From Udeniomyces pyricola (Eukaryota > Basidiomycota > Tremellomycetes > Cystofilobasidiales > Mrakiaceae), in contig BCIK01000014.1 in NCBI GenBank assembly GCA_039545295.1, positions 476,976 to 540,975 of the forward strand: a stretch of 64,000 bases of DNA, read 5' to 3'. Every line of letters starts with the position of its first letter. The stretch's first letter is position 1. Shown piece by piece: positions 35,201 through 46,600 of the stretch. Below the pieces are notes generated by a model. It saw only the letters and a list, made by a program, of their open reading frames with translations. It was not told where the DNA came from and did not search any database. A program made the position numbers and the translations under genes.

Positions 35201-38200
35201 GCTTGGTTGGAAGTGGAAACAGAGCGTCGAGGTCGGGGACAAAGTAAGACGGGCCTTCGAGTTCGGGCGAACGTGGGGTCTCAACGGCGGGGCTTTGAAC
35301 CATGGCCGAGGGCTCGATGAAGCCACAAAGGTCCTCAAAGACCACGGGCCCCACGTGAGATTGAGCGAGACTTGCAATGACTTGCTTGGCATGAAGGACG
35401 AACTCGAGACTGCTCCTTCGACTCGATTGCTGGATGAGGAATTTGATAATGGCGTTGCAATTCCGCTCAAACGGTCCGCATGCCAGGCTCGTCCAGATGT
35501 TTTGCATCTCGCTCGTGTTCCCGTCGCCGAATCGCACGGCGATGAAAAGAAGGCTTGAAAGAATGAGATGAGACGAGGGACCCTTCGATGAAGGAGAGTC
35601 GTCGTCCTCGGCCGGTTCGAGATCGACGTTGCTGAGGAATGCAGGGAAGATGGCGAGGACGACGGGACGTCGACTAGCCTCGATGTTGGTGAGTCGCATG
35701 GTGCATTCGAATACAACAGCGCCTGCCTCGGATGGGTATCGATCGGCTAGATGTTGAGCAAGCTGACGTTGAGCTTGTAGGTAAATAGTTGGCGCTGAGC
35801 TCCCAATGGCGGGCTGGTAATGAGCGAGGGTCGCAAGATCATCCGGGAGGAGGCACTCGAACAACTCAAACGCCCTACGCCGGAATCCAACGTCTGGGTG
35901 ACCGAGTTTGATGAGAGCGAGACAAGCCTTTTGGGAGAACGAAAAGAGCGGATGGCGAGCTTCGCTGATGGCGTCGACTACGATGGAGAAAAAGGAGCGT
36001 TGCAGACCGAACTGGTCACCTTCGACCGACGATTGGTACAGGATAGCCTCGAGGAGCGCCGGTCGATGTGAGTTGAAGGTGAGGAGAGAAGAAAGCGCCT
36101 TCCTGTTAAGACGGGTAAGAAGGAAGTGTATGTTTAAGCAAAGATACAATCCTGACAAGGCGTTTCGAGATGAATCAAAGGACTCACCTTCCGATCTCGT
36201 GGGGTTCTGAGGACGATGTCGAGGATACCGAAAAGAGACCTCGGATCCACTGGAGGAGAACAGCAGGCTCGATCTCTTGACCAGGCGAGGAGTCTGTAGG
36301 CTCATCGATGAGATTAGGGTCGAAGAAGATGGAGCCTTGCTGTAAATGCCGTAACCAAGCAGAAAGGGGGAAATCCCAAGCGGATCGGACAAGAAGAGGC
36401 GTGAATAAGAATTGGTCAGCAGTGAACCGACAAGGGTTTCCAGAATATCAATCATCTAGGTTGACGGCTCAATGATGTAGAATCAAACAGGGGCGGCAAA
36501 TACGTACGCAGAGAGCAGCCATGGCCTTTGCTGCCGCCGTCGAGAGCATCCTCGTATCGGTTGAAAGGGTCGTCAACATCGCTCCCTTATCCCGCTCGTT
36601 CCGGTACGTATCCGCGGCGGCCATGAGAACCCTCGATTCTCTCGCCTGGGTGATATCAGCTCGTCGACCGAGGCTGCACCAATCGTCACAGATCTTGAAA
36701 ATGTTGGCCCGAAGCTTGCTGTCGAGGTAGCGATCCGAGTCGGGGAGCGTCGCTAGTCCATCGGCTACGTTGGCGACGACGACGCAAAAGTAACGACGGA
36801 GACGATGAAGCTCCCAATCGCCGCGGGCATCGCGTTCGTTGAGGAACTGATACGTCTCCCGAACGAATTGAAGCATGGCTGAAACGACGTTGACGTCGGC
36901 GATGGAGCGAGGGTCTTTGATGAGAGGCGAGACGCGCATGAAGACGTGAGCGACGGCGATGAAGAGCCTCGTTTGAGGTCCCCGTCGACGTTGGATCGTC
37001 GAGCCCGACGGGTTAGAATTGGCCCGGTCTCGGATTTGAAAATCGTCGTGAAGGTGACGGATGATGCTCTGGAGGTTCTGGATGAGCGGCCAAAAGATGG
37101 GTTGACTGATATGCCCGAGAGCGGTGACGACGGCGTCTCGGAATCGAAGATTCTCCGAGTTGAGCAGGGGAATGATTTGTTGAAACAAGACGGTAGAAGT
37201 GAATAGTCGCTCAGCTTCGAGATCTCTCAGTCGGCCAAGACCCGAAAGGGAGGTAGACGAGGTAGATGAGGCGATGGGTGAACTGGGGGTCTCGCCGCCC
37301 GAGAGGGTCGTCGTCGAGCAGAGGATCGTGAGAAGGATTCGCCATTGTTCAGCCAGATGGTTGTTTTCAGCTGCTGGTCGACTTGAGCCTGATGTCGGAG
37401 AGTAAACAGCGCTACCTCCTCCTCCTCCTGCACCGGACCCGCCAATGCCGCCATTAGCCGCGCCCACCCCACTCTTGGATGCTGGTGTCGCCGGGGCCGA
37501 TTTGCTCATGCCGTTGATATTCGAGATGGTTGCCTTCCAATTGAGTACAGTGCGTCCGACGAGGACACGGAAGAGTTGCATCGTGCCCGGTACAAAGTCT
37601 TGAAACCGAACGACGAGCGTTGGAAAAAAGAGATGCCAGAGGTTTTGATCGGTCGAGACCTCGCTCTCGGCCCATTGGACAAGAACATCGGGTGGAACCG
37701 AGGGCGTCGCGATCGTCTCGAGTCGGTGACGTTCCGAGCCAGAGATAGCGCCTGCAGGAAGCGAGGCAAAGACATCAGGTCGCGAGCCTTCGTTCTCTAG
37801 GACGGTGATGGCGCGAGGATAATGATCCGAGACCGGGACCGAAAGCGATTGGATGTCCGACGTCAGACGGAGGGCCGAGACGCCCAGGGTTCGGAGGGCT
37901 CGCGAGATTGAAGATAAAAGGAAGAGTGCCGTCGATTCCACCTCGGCGAGGACATGGGCTTCAACTGGAATCCGCTCGTCCGGCTCGTCGGCCTCGAGCT
38001 CCTGGACCCAAGCATGGAGTAGGGCGACCCAGAGCCTGCAGAGACGTTCTATTTGCTGCTCGTACGCCTTGACGCCGACCTGGCCCTCGCGGTAGATCTT
38101 GCCCCATCCGATGAGGAACCTCGCATACGCCATAGCGGCCGGTTCGGCCTTGCCCTTGGTGCTAGCAACGCGTTCTAGAGCGCTCGAGGCGGCAGCGGCG

Positions 38201-41200
38201 ACATCGGGATTGATATGAGCGGTCCCTCGGCTGAGAAGTTCAAGCGTCTTGGTGATGCCGATAGAAAAATGAAGGCAACGTGGCCAGGAATCGAAGATGG
38301 CTCGGAGAAGGTCAAATGCAGGCTTGAGTTCACGCCTATACGAAACGATGAGGGCGTCGTGACGGACGACTATGTTGGCACCATCGAGAGTCGAGCTCAG
38401 CTCAGTCGGCTTGGAAGACGAGGAAAAGTCGATTGGGGGCTCCCGATAAGCTCCCCGTGGAGCGAGGAACCGGCTGTCAAAGACGGTAAATCCGCCGACG
38501 TCCCGGTCGGCGAGAAGAGCAATGTGACCAACGAGTGGCCCGAACCGATCGAAAAAGTCGGTCATACCTGGCTTAGTGAAGAAGCTCTCAGCGAGCGTCT
38601 CCCCCGAGGCCTCGTGATCGGCGGCGTAGTCGAATGAAACAAAGTCGGACGTCGAGGGAAAGTTGGGCGCTCGGACTTCCTTTTCAAGCGATCGGAGTGC
38701 TAAGAGGACAGCTCGGATCGCCAACGTCATGCGTTCAGGCGTCTGAATTTCTTCCTCGGCAAAGATTGGGGATCGACTGTTGCTGCTGCGGTCGCCAAAA
38801 CGGTCCTCTGAAAGGAATTGAAGGATATAGTCGCGCGCCGAATCAAACTGACGGATAAGGACGAGATGGATGATCGAGGTAAAAACGTCGAGAGGGAGTT
38901 CAATCGGATGGAGGTGGCGTTGCTTGGGAGGAAAGAGTGTACGAAGGACCGTGTCGAGGTTTTTGGTGACGGTCGCGTTAGATTGGTGACCATCGCATCG
39001 GACGAGGTACATCCACAACAACCGAAGGGTCGCATTAGCAAAAATGGCTCGGCCCTTGGCGTCCTGGGAAGAAGCAGAACATTCGGGAGAAAAAATAATA
39101 ATAATAAATTGGGGATCAGAGGACTGGCAAGTTTTATCCAACGTGACCGGAACTAAACGGGAAGGTCGAGAAGAAAAGACAGAAATAATCGGCGGACCTT
39201 TGTTTTGAGCAAGCTTGAGCCCCAGCATGGCATCCAATGCTCCAAGAAAAGCTCGGGGGGCGAAACACACAGGCACGTCACGATCAAGGGGTACCCGGTT
39301 GCCCAGTATTTTTCTTTTTGCGCCATCTTGGTCGCTTGGAAGGAGATAACGTTGATGGCCTTGGCCCATTGGGGATGGTTGACTTCAGCTGTTGCAGCCT
39401 GGCATTGTCCATCCAAAAAGGTGAACCGAACAGGTAAAAAAAAAACCCGTCAGAACGAAACTCTCCTCTTAAGGTTCATCAAAAGCATCAAGGCCAACGA
39501 CAAGACCCACATTGACGATAGGATGTATCAAGGCGAGCAGGACGTCGGCAAAGGCAATCTTAACGGTCGATCCGTGACTTTGAGCGAAAAGGTTGGCGAT
39601 CTCCAACAAAAATTCGGCGCCGTCGTCAAAGGCTTCGGGTGGATAAACCTTGGAACCAAAACCCAAAGTACACAGCCAAGACTGGTCGTTAATCACTACT
39701 ATTGTAACTTTCCAGCTCACTGATAAAATCACGATACGAGACGAGACTGACCTTGAGCTTGAATGTCTTCATGGCTCTGATGATGGAATCCATCCTCGCT
39801 TCTTGCTCCCGGTCAGCTTTGCTATTGAGACCTCCCGCTCCAGCCGAGGCACTGATGGCCACCCCCTTTTGCAGCTCAACTATGAAGCGATCAGTAACAG
39901 TAAGAAACCTGTTACACTCGAATCATTCCCATGTCAGTGCGTTTCCTCGTATCCCTCTTCCAATGGCCAAGGGGTCTAAGCAGCAATAGAGAAGAAAAAA
40001 GTGCAAACAAACTTACCGAATGTTTGCAAGACCTCCCATGACTTCGCATAACAATTCTCGGTTCAAAATTCGGTTAGGTACGTCTCGAATCTCACTGTTG
40101 AAGATTAACAGGATCAATCAGCACTGTCCTCACATCACTGAGAGAAGGAGTCACGTAGCAGAAATCATACGAAGGCAAGGTGGCCTTACCTGTCACGAGG
40201 CACCGAGACATAACGCCAAAGCATATCCTCCAACTTCGTACCAAGGGCTTCTCCTAGAGATTCCTTGCTCATCCGACTGATGATGGAGTGAATGGCTCGT
40301 AGGAAAATGTACATGGATGCCAGCTGCGATAGAGAAAGATGCGCATGATCAAGACAGATTGCGAATGAGAAAAGGAGCGAGGTATCGCCTTAGAACTAGG
40401 GTTCGACAGCCTTGATGCCTTGCTAAAGGAGAAAGTGGGACTGACCGAAACACGTTCATTCAGTTTGGCTGCCGCATCTGAGACGCCTATCGACGATTGG
40501 GATCCAGTCCTACAACGAAGCATAAGGTTCAACGCCGGTACCGTTAGACCCGATACTCAACGTGGTCATTCCACGTGAAGCCTAGTGGAACACAGGCCAA
40601 ACGACGAAGAGTGGGCTAAAACGCACAGATGACTCCGAACAGATCCTCTGCCCACGATGTCTTCGACAACCTGATTCTTCCACTTGTACAGACTCTCGAG
40701 AACACCTTTGGCCTCGGACCCTCCGCCACTCGCCGCGACGAGACCTAGACTTTCCAGCACGCCATCGAGCTTCTCGTCCACGCCCGGGCCAAGGATCGTC
40801 TTGAGCAGAGGTGTGTTGGCACTCAACGGATAGACGGTGGCTGAGATGAGTGTCGTGAGATGGTGAGTGGTATGGGCATGGAAGAGGGCGAGGAGGAGGT
40901 GGAGAGCGTATTGAGGTGGCGTCGTTGGAGGCGCGAGGCGAAACGAGGACGTCGAGGTCGTCAGGGAAGAGAAAGATTGGGATGGAACATGATGGGCACC
41001 CGAGACCTTGCGACGAGAGGAAGACGAAGGTAAGGGTGGAGGAGAAGTCGTAACGGAGCGGGAAAAGGCAAAGTTGTTGCCTCCCGACGAGGCCGTCGAA
41101 TAATGCGAATAACGAGAGTTGCTCGCGGCATGGGATGGCCTCTTGCCAACTCCTCCTCCAGACGTTCGGCTGCTTGCTCCAGTACCCTTCCTCTTGCCTC

Positions 41201-42047
41201 CTCCGATGGACGGCTGAGCACCTGATCCAGGCGTATTGAAGCCGGCGCCAGACTTGTCGAGGCCGGCGCTGCTGCTGGCCGTGCGAGAGAACGGGTTCCT
41301 CAGGACAGGGTAGTTGCTCTGGTGCGCAGCTGATGTGTCCGGTAGAGGTGGTATCACACTTGCCGAGACGGATCGATCGAGTGGGGGATGATGGTGATGA
41401 TGCGAGGATAACGCAGCAGATCCCTTGGTGAAGGCGGATTTGAGCGAAACGAACGATCCCTTCTTCGTGACCTGGGGTGGGGGTGGCGGAGGAAGCGGTG
41501 GGTATGCAGATGAGGCCCCGTCTCGCCTACCGTTGGAAGGATGGTGATTTGATGAAGAAGACCCGTTGCGAGGAAGGGGAAGACCGTAGCCGACAGATGG
41601 ACCAGTTGCCAGGGATCCGCTCGAGGCGGTTCGGTTGCTCTGCGGGAACCCAAAGGAGGACGATGCTCCTCCCCCATCGGGATCTCCAGCACCGGAGATT
41701 CCTCCACCTCCTCCGCTTGTGCCATAGCTGGCGTTACTGGTGGCGACCGAATCCTTTCTTGAGCCAAAGGGAGCATGGTGCCGATCGCCTGAGCTTGTGG
41801 CCGAGAGACCGCGGTGATGGCCTCCGCCAGCGCCTCCGTACGGATTTGGGTAACCTCCAACGTCGACAGACGGGGTCGAGAACGCGGCTGAGGTCGTTGG
41901 CGGGTGAGTTGAAGCGGCTGAGAAGGTAGCGGATGATGAGGTCTGACCGAAGCGAGAGTTGGGCTGGCCAAAGGAGAAGAGGTGCTCTTGGTCGTCTTCG
42001 TCGTCAAAGGACGGCAGCGCGATGGAAGTGGGAACGTCGTTTGCCAT
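32233..42047 (-). CDS. TAO3: Furry/TAO3/Mor2 cell-morphogenesis scaffold protein
   Basis: A very large minus-strand gene, about a dozen exons and roughly 2800 aa. Exons I could place include 42047-40627, 40509-40446, 40323-40190, 40094-40017, 39908-39752, 39681-39511, 39398-39198, 39063-36508, 36339-36188, 36102-34262, 34100 to about 33200, and about 33030 to 32233. Residues ~1-370 are disordered (Ser/Gly/His). The morphogenesis N-terminal domain then begins: ISATVYPLSANTPLLKTILG, LDGVLESLGLVA, VLESLYKWKNQVVE, FLRAIHSIISRMSKESLGEALGTKLED, RFLTVTDRFIVELQKG, DDGAEFLLEIANLFAQSHG, VISFQATKMAQKEKYWATGYPL. HEAT-like helices follow to the C-terminal block (ELLMPLLHLLGTPFALQAL...). The tail is rich in His, Gly and Ser. 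Tao3/Mor2/Furry scaffold NDR-kinase (RAM/MOR) signalling for polarised growth and cell separation. The last splice junctions near 33.0-33.2 kb are uncertain. Confidence 0.85.
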
Positions 42048-42493
42048 GTGGGAGGACGGAGGTGAGAGGACAAGGGGGATCGGAGAGACAAAACAAAAGC
42101 TGAATTTCTGGCGGATGGAAGGAGAGCCAGATGGAAGAAGCAGGCGATGATGAGGAAGGGAAAGAGGATGATCGGAGAAGGACGAAAGTCGAACAAACAG
42201 GCCGTCCAGTATACACCACGCTAACCTCGACGCAAAGCAGTCGCGACCAGCTGGGGAGGGGGGGAGGAGGGAGGGGGAGCTCTGTCGCGCGCGACACTGC
42301 GCGATCGGATCGACGCTCTTTTGTATATTCTATGGGTATATATATCTATATATATATATATGTGTAGATGTGTAGATGTGTTGTCGACTTTTCATTTCAT
42401 GAGGTCACCTAAATTCAGTGGCGTTCATCTTATACTTTTTACTTTTTTTTTTTTTTTTTGCCATGTATGCGACCTGGTCTACTCTTCAACTCA
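42048..42493. other. intergenic region upstream of TAO3
   Basis: Promoter side of TAO3 (minus strand) and 3' flank of the HIT gene. It contains a G/A-rich block at 42248-42285, a CGCGCG step at 42286-42303, a (TA)n tract at 42335-42362 and a T-run near 42443-42459. No gene supported. Confidence 0.5.
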
Positions 42494-43288
42494 TCAAATC
42501 TCCTTGATGCCCTCGCCGGTCATCATCTGCTCGAGCCACCTCGCCTCCTTCTCCATCTCCTCCAATGTCCGTGCCGGGCGATCTTCATCAGCATCCACCT
42601 TGAACTTTTCCACCTTGCCGTTCATCTCACCCGAGTGTGCCCTATGATCGTCCTTCAACGTGTCCTCGGCTGCCTCGAGCGCTGGGTACACGGCGTCGTT
42701 GTTGCCCTCAAAGTCGGAGAAGCGACGGGGGATGACGTGCACGTGAACGTGTGGGACACTCTGCCCGGCGGCGGGACCGTCCTGGCATGAGATGGTGAGC
42801 GAGTGACCTTTGAACGCCTTTTCGACGGTCGAGCCGACGTGCTGGACGGCCGTGTAGAGGTCGGCAATCTCAGCAGGCGTCAGGTCTGAATGACGAGCGA
42901 CGACCCGGCGTGGACACACGAGGACATCTGGGAGGAAGATGGGTGTCAAAGAGGGAAGCAAGGAAGGGTCGGTGTGAGCGCGTTGTGAGTGGGGGAGGGG
43001 CTGGAACGATGGAGCCGACGAAGAAACGTACGGCCAGGGAGGATAGGCTTGAGGTTGACGATGGCAAAGGACAACGGGGACCGGTAGAAGGCCTGGGAGG
43101 TGACCTGTGACGATGATGGGTGATTGACAGGTTACGTTGGCATGGGAGCTGAAGTACTTTCTAGTGGGCTGGATATGGGAGAAGGTGTGGGGTGGGTGAT
43201 GGATTGATTTGAATCCAAGCACCAAGGAAGAAAGGGAATTCGGCCGCACTTTGAACGTGGAAAACAGGAGATCGGTTGTGGGAGCCAT
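42494..43288 (-). CDS. HNT2: FHIT-type HIT hydrolase (diadenosine polyphosphate hydrolase)
   Basis: Three exons (43288-43250, 43104-43032, 42927-42494) give 181 aa. The first exon holds only 13 codons. The protein reads as a full Fhit/Hnt2 homologue: [30 protein letters not shown], then [44 protein letters not shown] with the HxHxHxx catalytic histidine triad, and the [17 protein letters not shown] block. Fhit-type enzymes split Ap3A/Ap4A to AMP plus ADP/ATP. The C terminus ([27 protein letters not shown]) is charged and helical as in fungal members. The gene is divergent from HBS1 with 350 bases between coding starts. An intronless reading starting at the same ATG stays open but lacks the FAIVNLKP block, so the spliced model is preferred. 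Confidence 0.9.
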   Translation of the reverse strand: [264 protein letters not shown]

Positions 43289-43638
43289 ATCGGTACGAGT
43301 GGTGATGAGTTGAGGGAGATAGATGTATATTGTATGATGATTGATGATGTCGTTGCACTAGTCGTCGTCGTCGTCGTCGTCATTGTCATCGATCGATCTT
43401 GAACGATCGATGATGAGCCACCGGATGCATGGATGCATGTGCATGCATGACCAAAGTAAAATACACAAGAATTACTCTGTCGCCTCGAGAGATGGATCGT
43501 CCCTTTCCTTCAATCATATATATCGCCCTCATCCTGCACCATATCGATATCGTTCTCCCTTCGGTTCTTCCCATCAACAGCTAGCTACCAGCTGTCCATC
43601 CATCCCAACCCTAACCCACAGTCCACGTATACACCCAC
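43289..43638. promoter_or_regulatory. divergent promoter region, HNT2 / HBS1
   Basis: 350 bases between divergent coding starts. It contains a (GTC)n tract at 43360-43381, an inverted repeat ATCGATCG...CGATCGAT at 43388-43411, and an alternating GCATG/ATGCAT stretch at 43425-43449. The + strand turns C/T-rich before the HBS1 start. No gene supported. Confidence 0.55.
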
Positions 43639-46600
43639 ATGTCAGCCAGAGGTCTCCTCCCATCTCTCATCCCAATCATCATTCCCTACACTCACGCACT
43701 TCCTCACCCATTTACTCTTCCGTCCATCTGTCCCACCGTTGCCCCTTCTTTCTCTCTCATCCCAGGTCTCGCCACCGCTTCGTCAGAAACCTCGACCTCG
43801 ATGGTCAGCACCATCCCTCGATTCCTTCAACACGACTTTACCACACACACACACAAAGCTGACCTCCATCCTGTCTTTTTCAAAATCACCCTCTCCAATC
43901 AGAGGAGCTCAACGATGGATCCGCCTCTGAGAACGAAAACGAATGGGGTTTGTCCGTTCATACGCACCCACGATGATGACGTTCGATCGACGTCGCTCCC
44001 CTTTTTCCTCCTTTCCTGACCCTCTTCTTACATTTGCTCGCCTCCAGACTATATGACTGTTGACCAGCGTGGTAATGCCTTTGATCATCCATGTCCTCAC
44101 TACCACCACCATCCGAGTCGTGCTTACTGACAGCTCATCTCTCTTACCCTTCGGTCCCGTTTCCGTCTCCAAAAGTCCAAATGGATTCTGGCCTCGATCA
44201 CGTCCGCTCCCTCCTCGGCTCTTCTGAATCGTCCGGCATCACCGACAAACAGATCAAAGATTCCCTCTGGTACTACTACTTTGACGGCGATAAAGCTGTC
44301 GCTTGGCTTCTCGAAGAAAAGGACAAGGCAGCCAAGAGAAAGGAAAAAGCCGGTGAGTCGTCATCATCCTCTCGCTCGTAGGCGTAGCGGTCCGTGTAGT
44401 GTGTGCTTGTCTCGCTGGGTGGGAAGAACGAGTCCTGGCTTGGGCAGCTTTTTGAGATGGTGGGGTCATGCGTTCGATGAGATAGAATAGGTAGAGAGAG
44501 ACATGATATGACGATGGGTGGAAACGACTCCCGCTGTCGAACAAATAGTGCTCTGCTCCTCATATCACTCTGAAGTGGGTTCGTCTTCCCCCCCTTTATC
44601 CGAGCTCCCCAAGCTGATCGTCGGCCTGACCGTTGTCTCTTGTTATCCACTTTTCCGCTGTTTCTTTAGGAGATCATCTCGGACCTGCCCCGTTCACTCT
44701 TCCTCCTCGTCCGATGGCCCAACCGACTCCGGTCACCCTGACTGCCCTTCAGAAGCTCGCCCTAGCCCGCCAGAACCGAAGCAGCCCTTCCCCTCAGAAA
44801 GTGTCTACAAGCCCGACCCCATCTGTTCCAGACACTGGCGCGCCCAAGCTCTCCAAGCTGGCCTTACTAGCAAAATCCCGCTCGGCAGCAACGACCTCTA
44901 CGTCCTCGCCTCCTGCCTCCACCAATGCCTCTAGCCCCCCACCTCAGACTACTACTCCTACTTCGAGTGATGCACCTTCGACACCTGCCAAGCCCCTCTC
45001 CAAACTCCAGCTAAAGATGCAAGCCGCTCGTCTAGCCAAGGCTGCTGCTTCTCCTACTCCGCCTTCATCCGCGACTGATGCCTCAGGTTCCTCTTCGTCC
45101 GACAAGAACACCCCTCTCGGCCTCTCTGCCCCAGTGCCCGACCTCCCCGCACCTGAACCCTCTGCTGCCTCCCTCTTCTTCTCACTTCCTCCTTCCCTCG
45201 CACCTCCAGCCCCTTCGACATTTGCCTCTATGCTCGCCTTGCCAAGTCCTCCGCCCGCCGCGCAAGATCTTCGTCCTCTCGTCGAAACCACCCAAACATT
45301 CACTGCCCTCGATCTTATCGGTGTTGGACTCGAGGGAGATCAAGAGCAGGAGATGAGGAAGGCGTTCGAGGGGATGAGTCCGGACGACGTCGTTTTGGAG
45401 AAGCGAAAGGGAACCAAGTTGGGCAGCGCGGCGGTTGCGGTTGGAGCGAGCGTTAGTGGCAAGGCATAAGGGCAGAGAAGGCACAAGAGCGGTATGAGAG
45501 ATGGAAGCGAGGGCTAGAAACGATGTGTGAAACCCGAGGAAGTGCGGAGGGGAACTTTGGAAGGTGGAAGGAAGGGCGAGAGGAAGTGGATTTTGAGCAG
45601 AGTGCTGGAGAGGGTGGGCAATGACCAAAAGTCGACGGAACGCATGTTGGATGCCAGAGGGGAATAGCCCAAGCAGGATGGAGAAGGTCTAGAGATGGGG
45701 ATTGAGGCACAGCACACACACACACACATATATATACATACACGCACACATACAAGTGGAATAGCCGCATCTTTCCTAATCCCGGCCCTGCTCACGCTGC
45801 ATTAATTGCTTCTCTTCTTACGTTCCCGCTCGTCTTCATTCAGCTAAACCCAAACCAACCAAACAAGTCGCTGCGCCAACCCCGGCGGCTGCTTCAGCTG
45901 TCCCCAAATCAAAACCCAAAGCGTCAGCAGGGGCATCCAAGGCGACGACCAAGGCGACGACGTCGTCGATGCAGGACGATCTCGCGGGCATGAACCTCGG
46001 TAACGATGGGCCCAATGGAAAAGAAGGGGCTGACTTGCCATTGCCCAAGATGGCGCTGTCGAAGATTGCGTTGTTGGAGGAGGTCAAGGCGAAGGAAAAG
46101 GAAAGCAAAGGGGCTATCAGTCTGGTTGTTATTGGTTCGTAAATCATCTTGGGTTGTCTTTCTTTTGCAGACTTGGCACATTCTCCTATAAAACACCCAC
46201 ACCCACACCCACACCCACACCCACACCCACACCCACACCCACACGCCTTTTCTTTCCAACGCTTACTTACAACGCGCTCTCCTCATCAACCTCTTCAATT
46301 GTGTATCTATATCGGTCCCCTTGTTTCTTCAGGCCACGTCGACGCGGGCAAGAGCACGCTTATGGGTCGACTGCTGTACGAGCTAGGGGTGCTTTCGGAA
46401 AAGGAACGCATCACTAACGAGCGGGGGAGTGAAAAGATGGGCAAGAGCAGTTTCCAATACGCTTGGGCTCTTGATGGAACGATCGAAGAGAGAGAGAGGT
46501 ACGTTCATGTTTGGTTTTTATCTGATTCTTTTCGTTTCTCAGGCAGGTGGCAGCCACCAATAGTGGAAGATGTGAGGTGGCTGTCTATCAATATGACGTG

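Noticed and set aside
33665..38858. Several 70-170 codon + strand frames inside the 32-42 kb gene
   Set aside because: They are antisense shadows of TAO3, whose family blocks are clear on the minus strand.
46193..46246. Interstitial telomere from a chromosome fusion
   Set aside because: The tract is only about 50 bases inside a short intron of an intact gene; simple microsatellite growth is sufficient.
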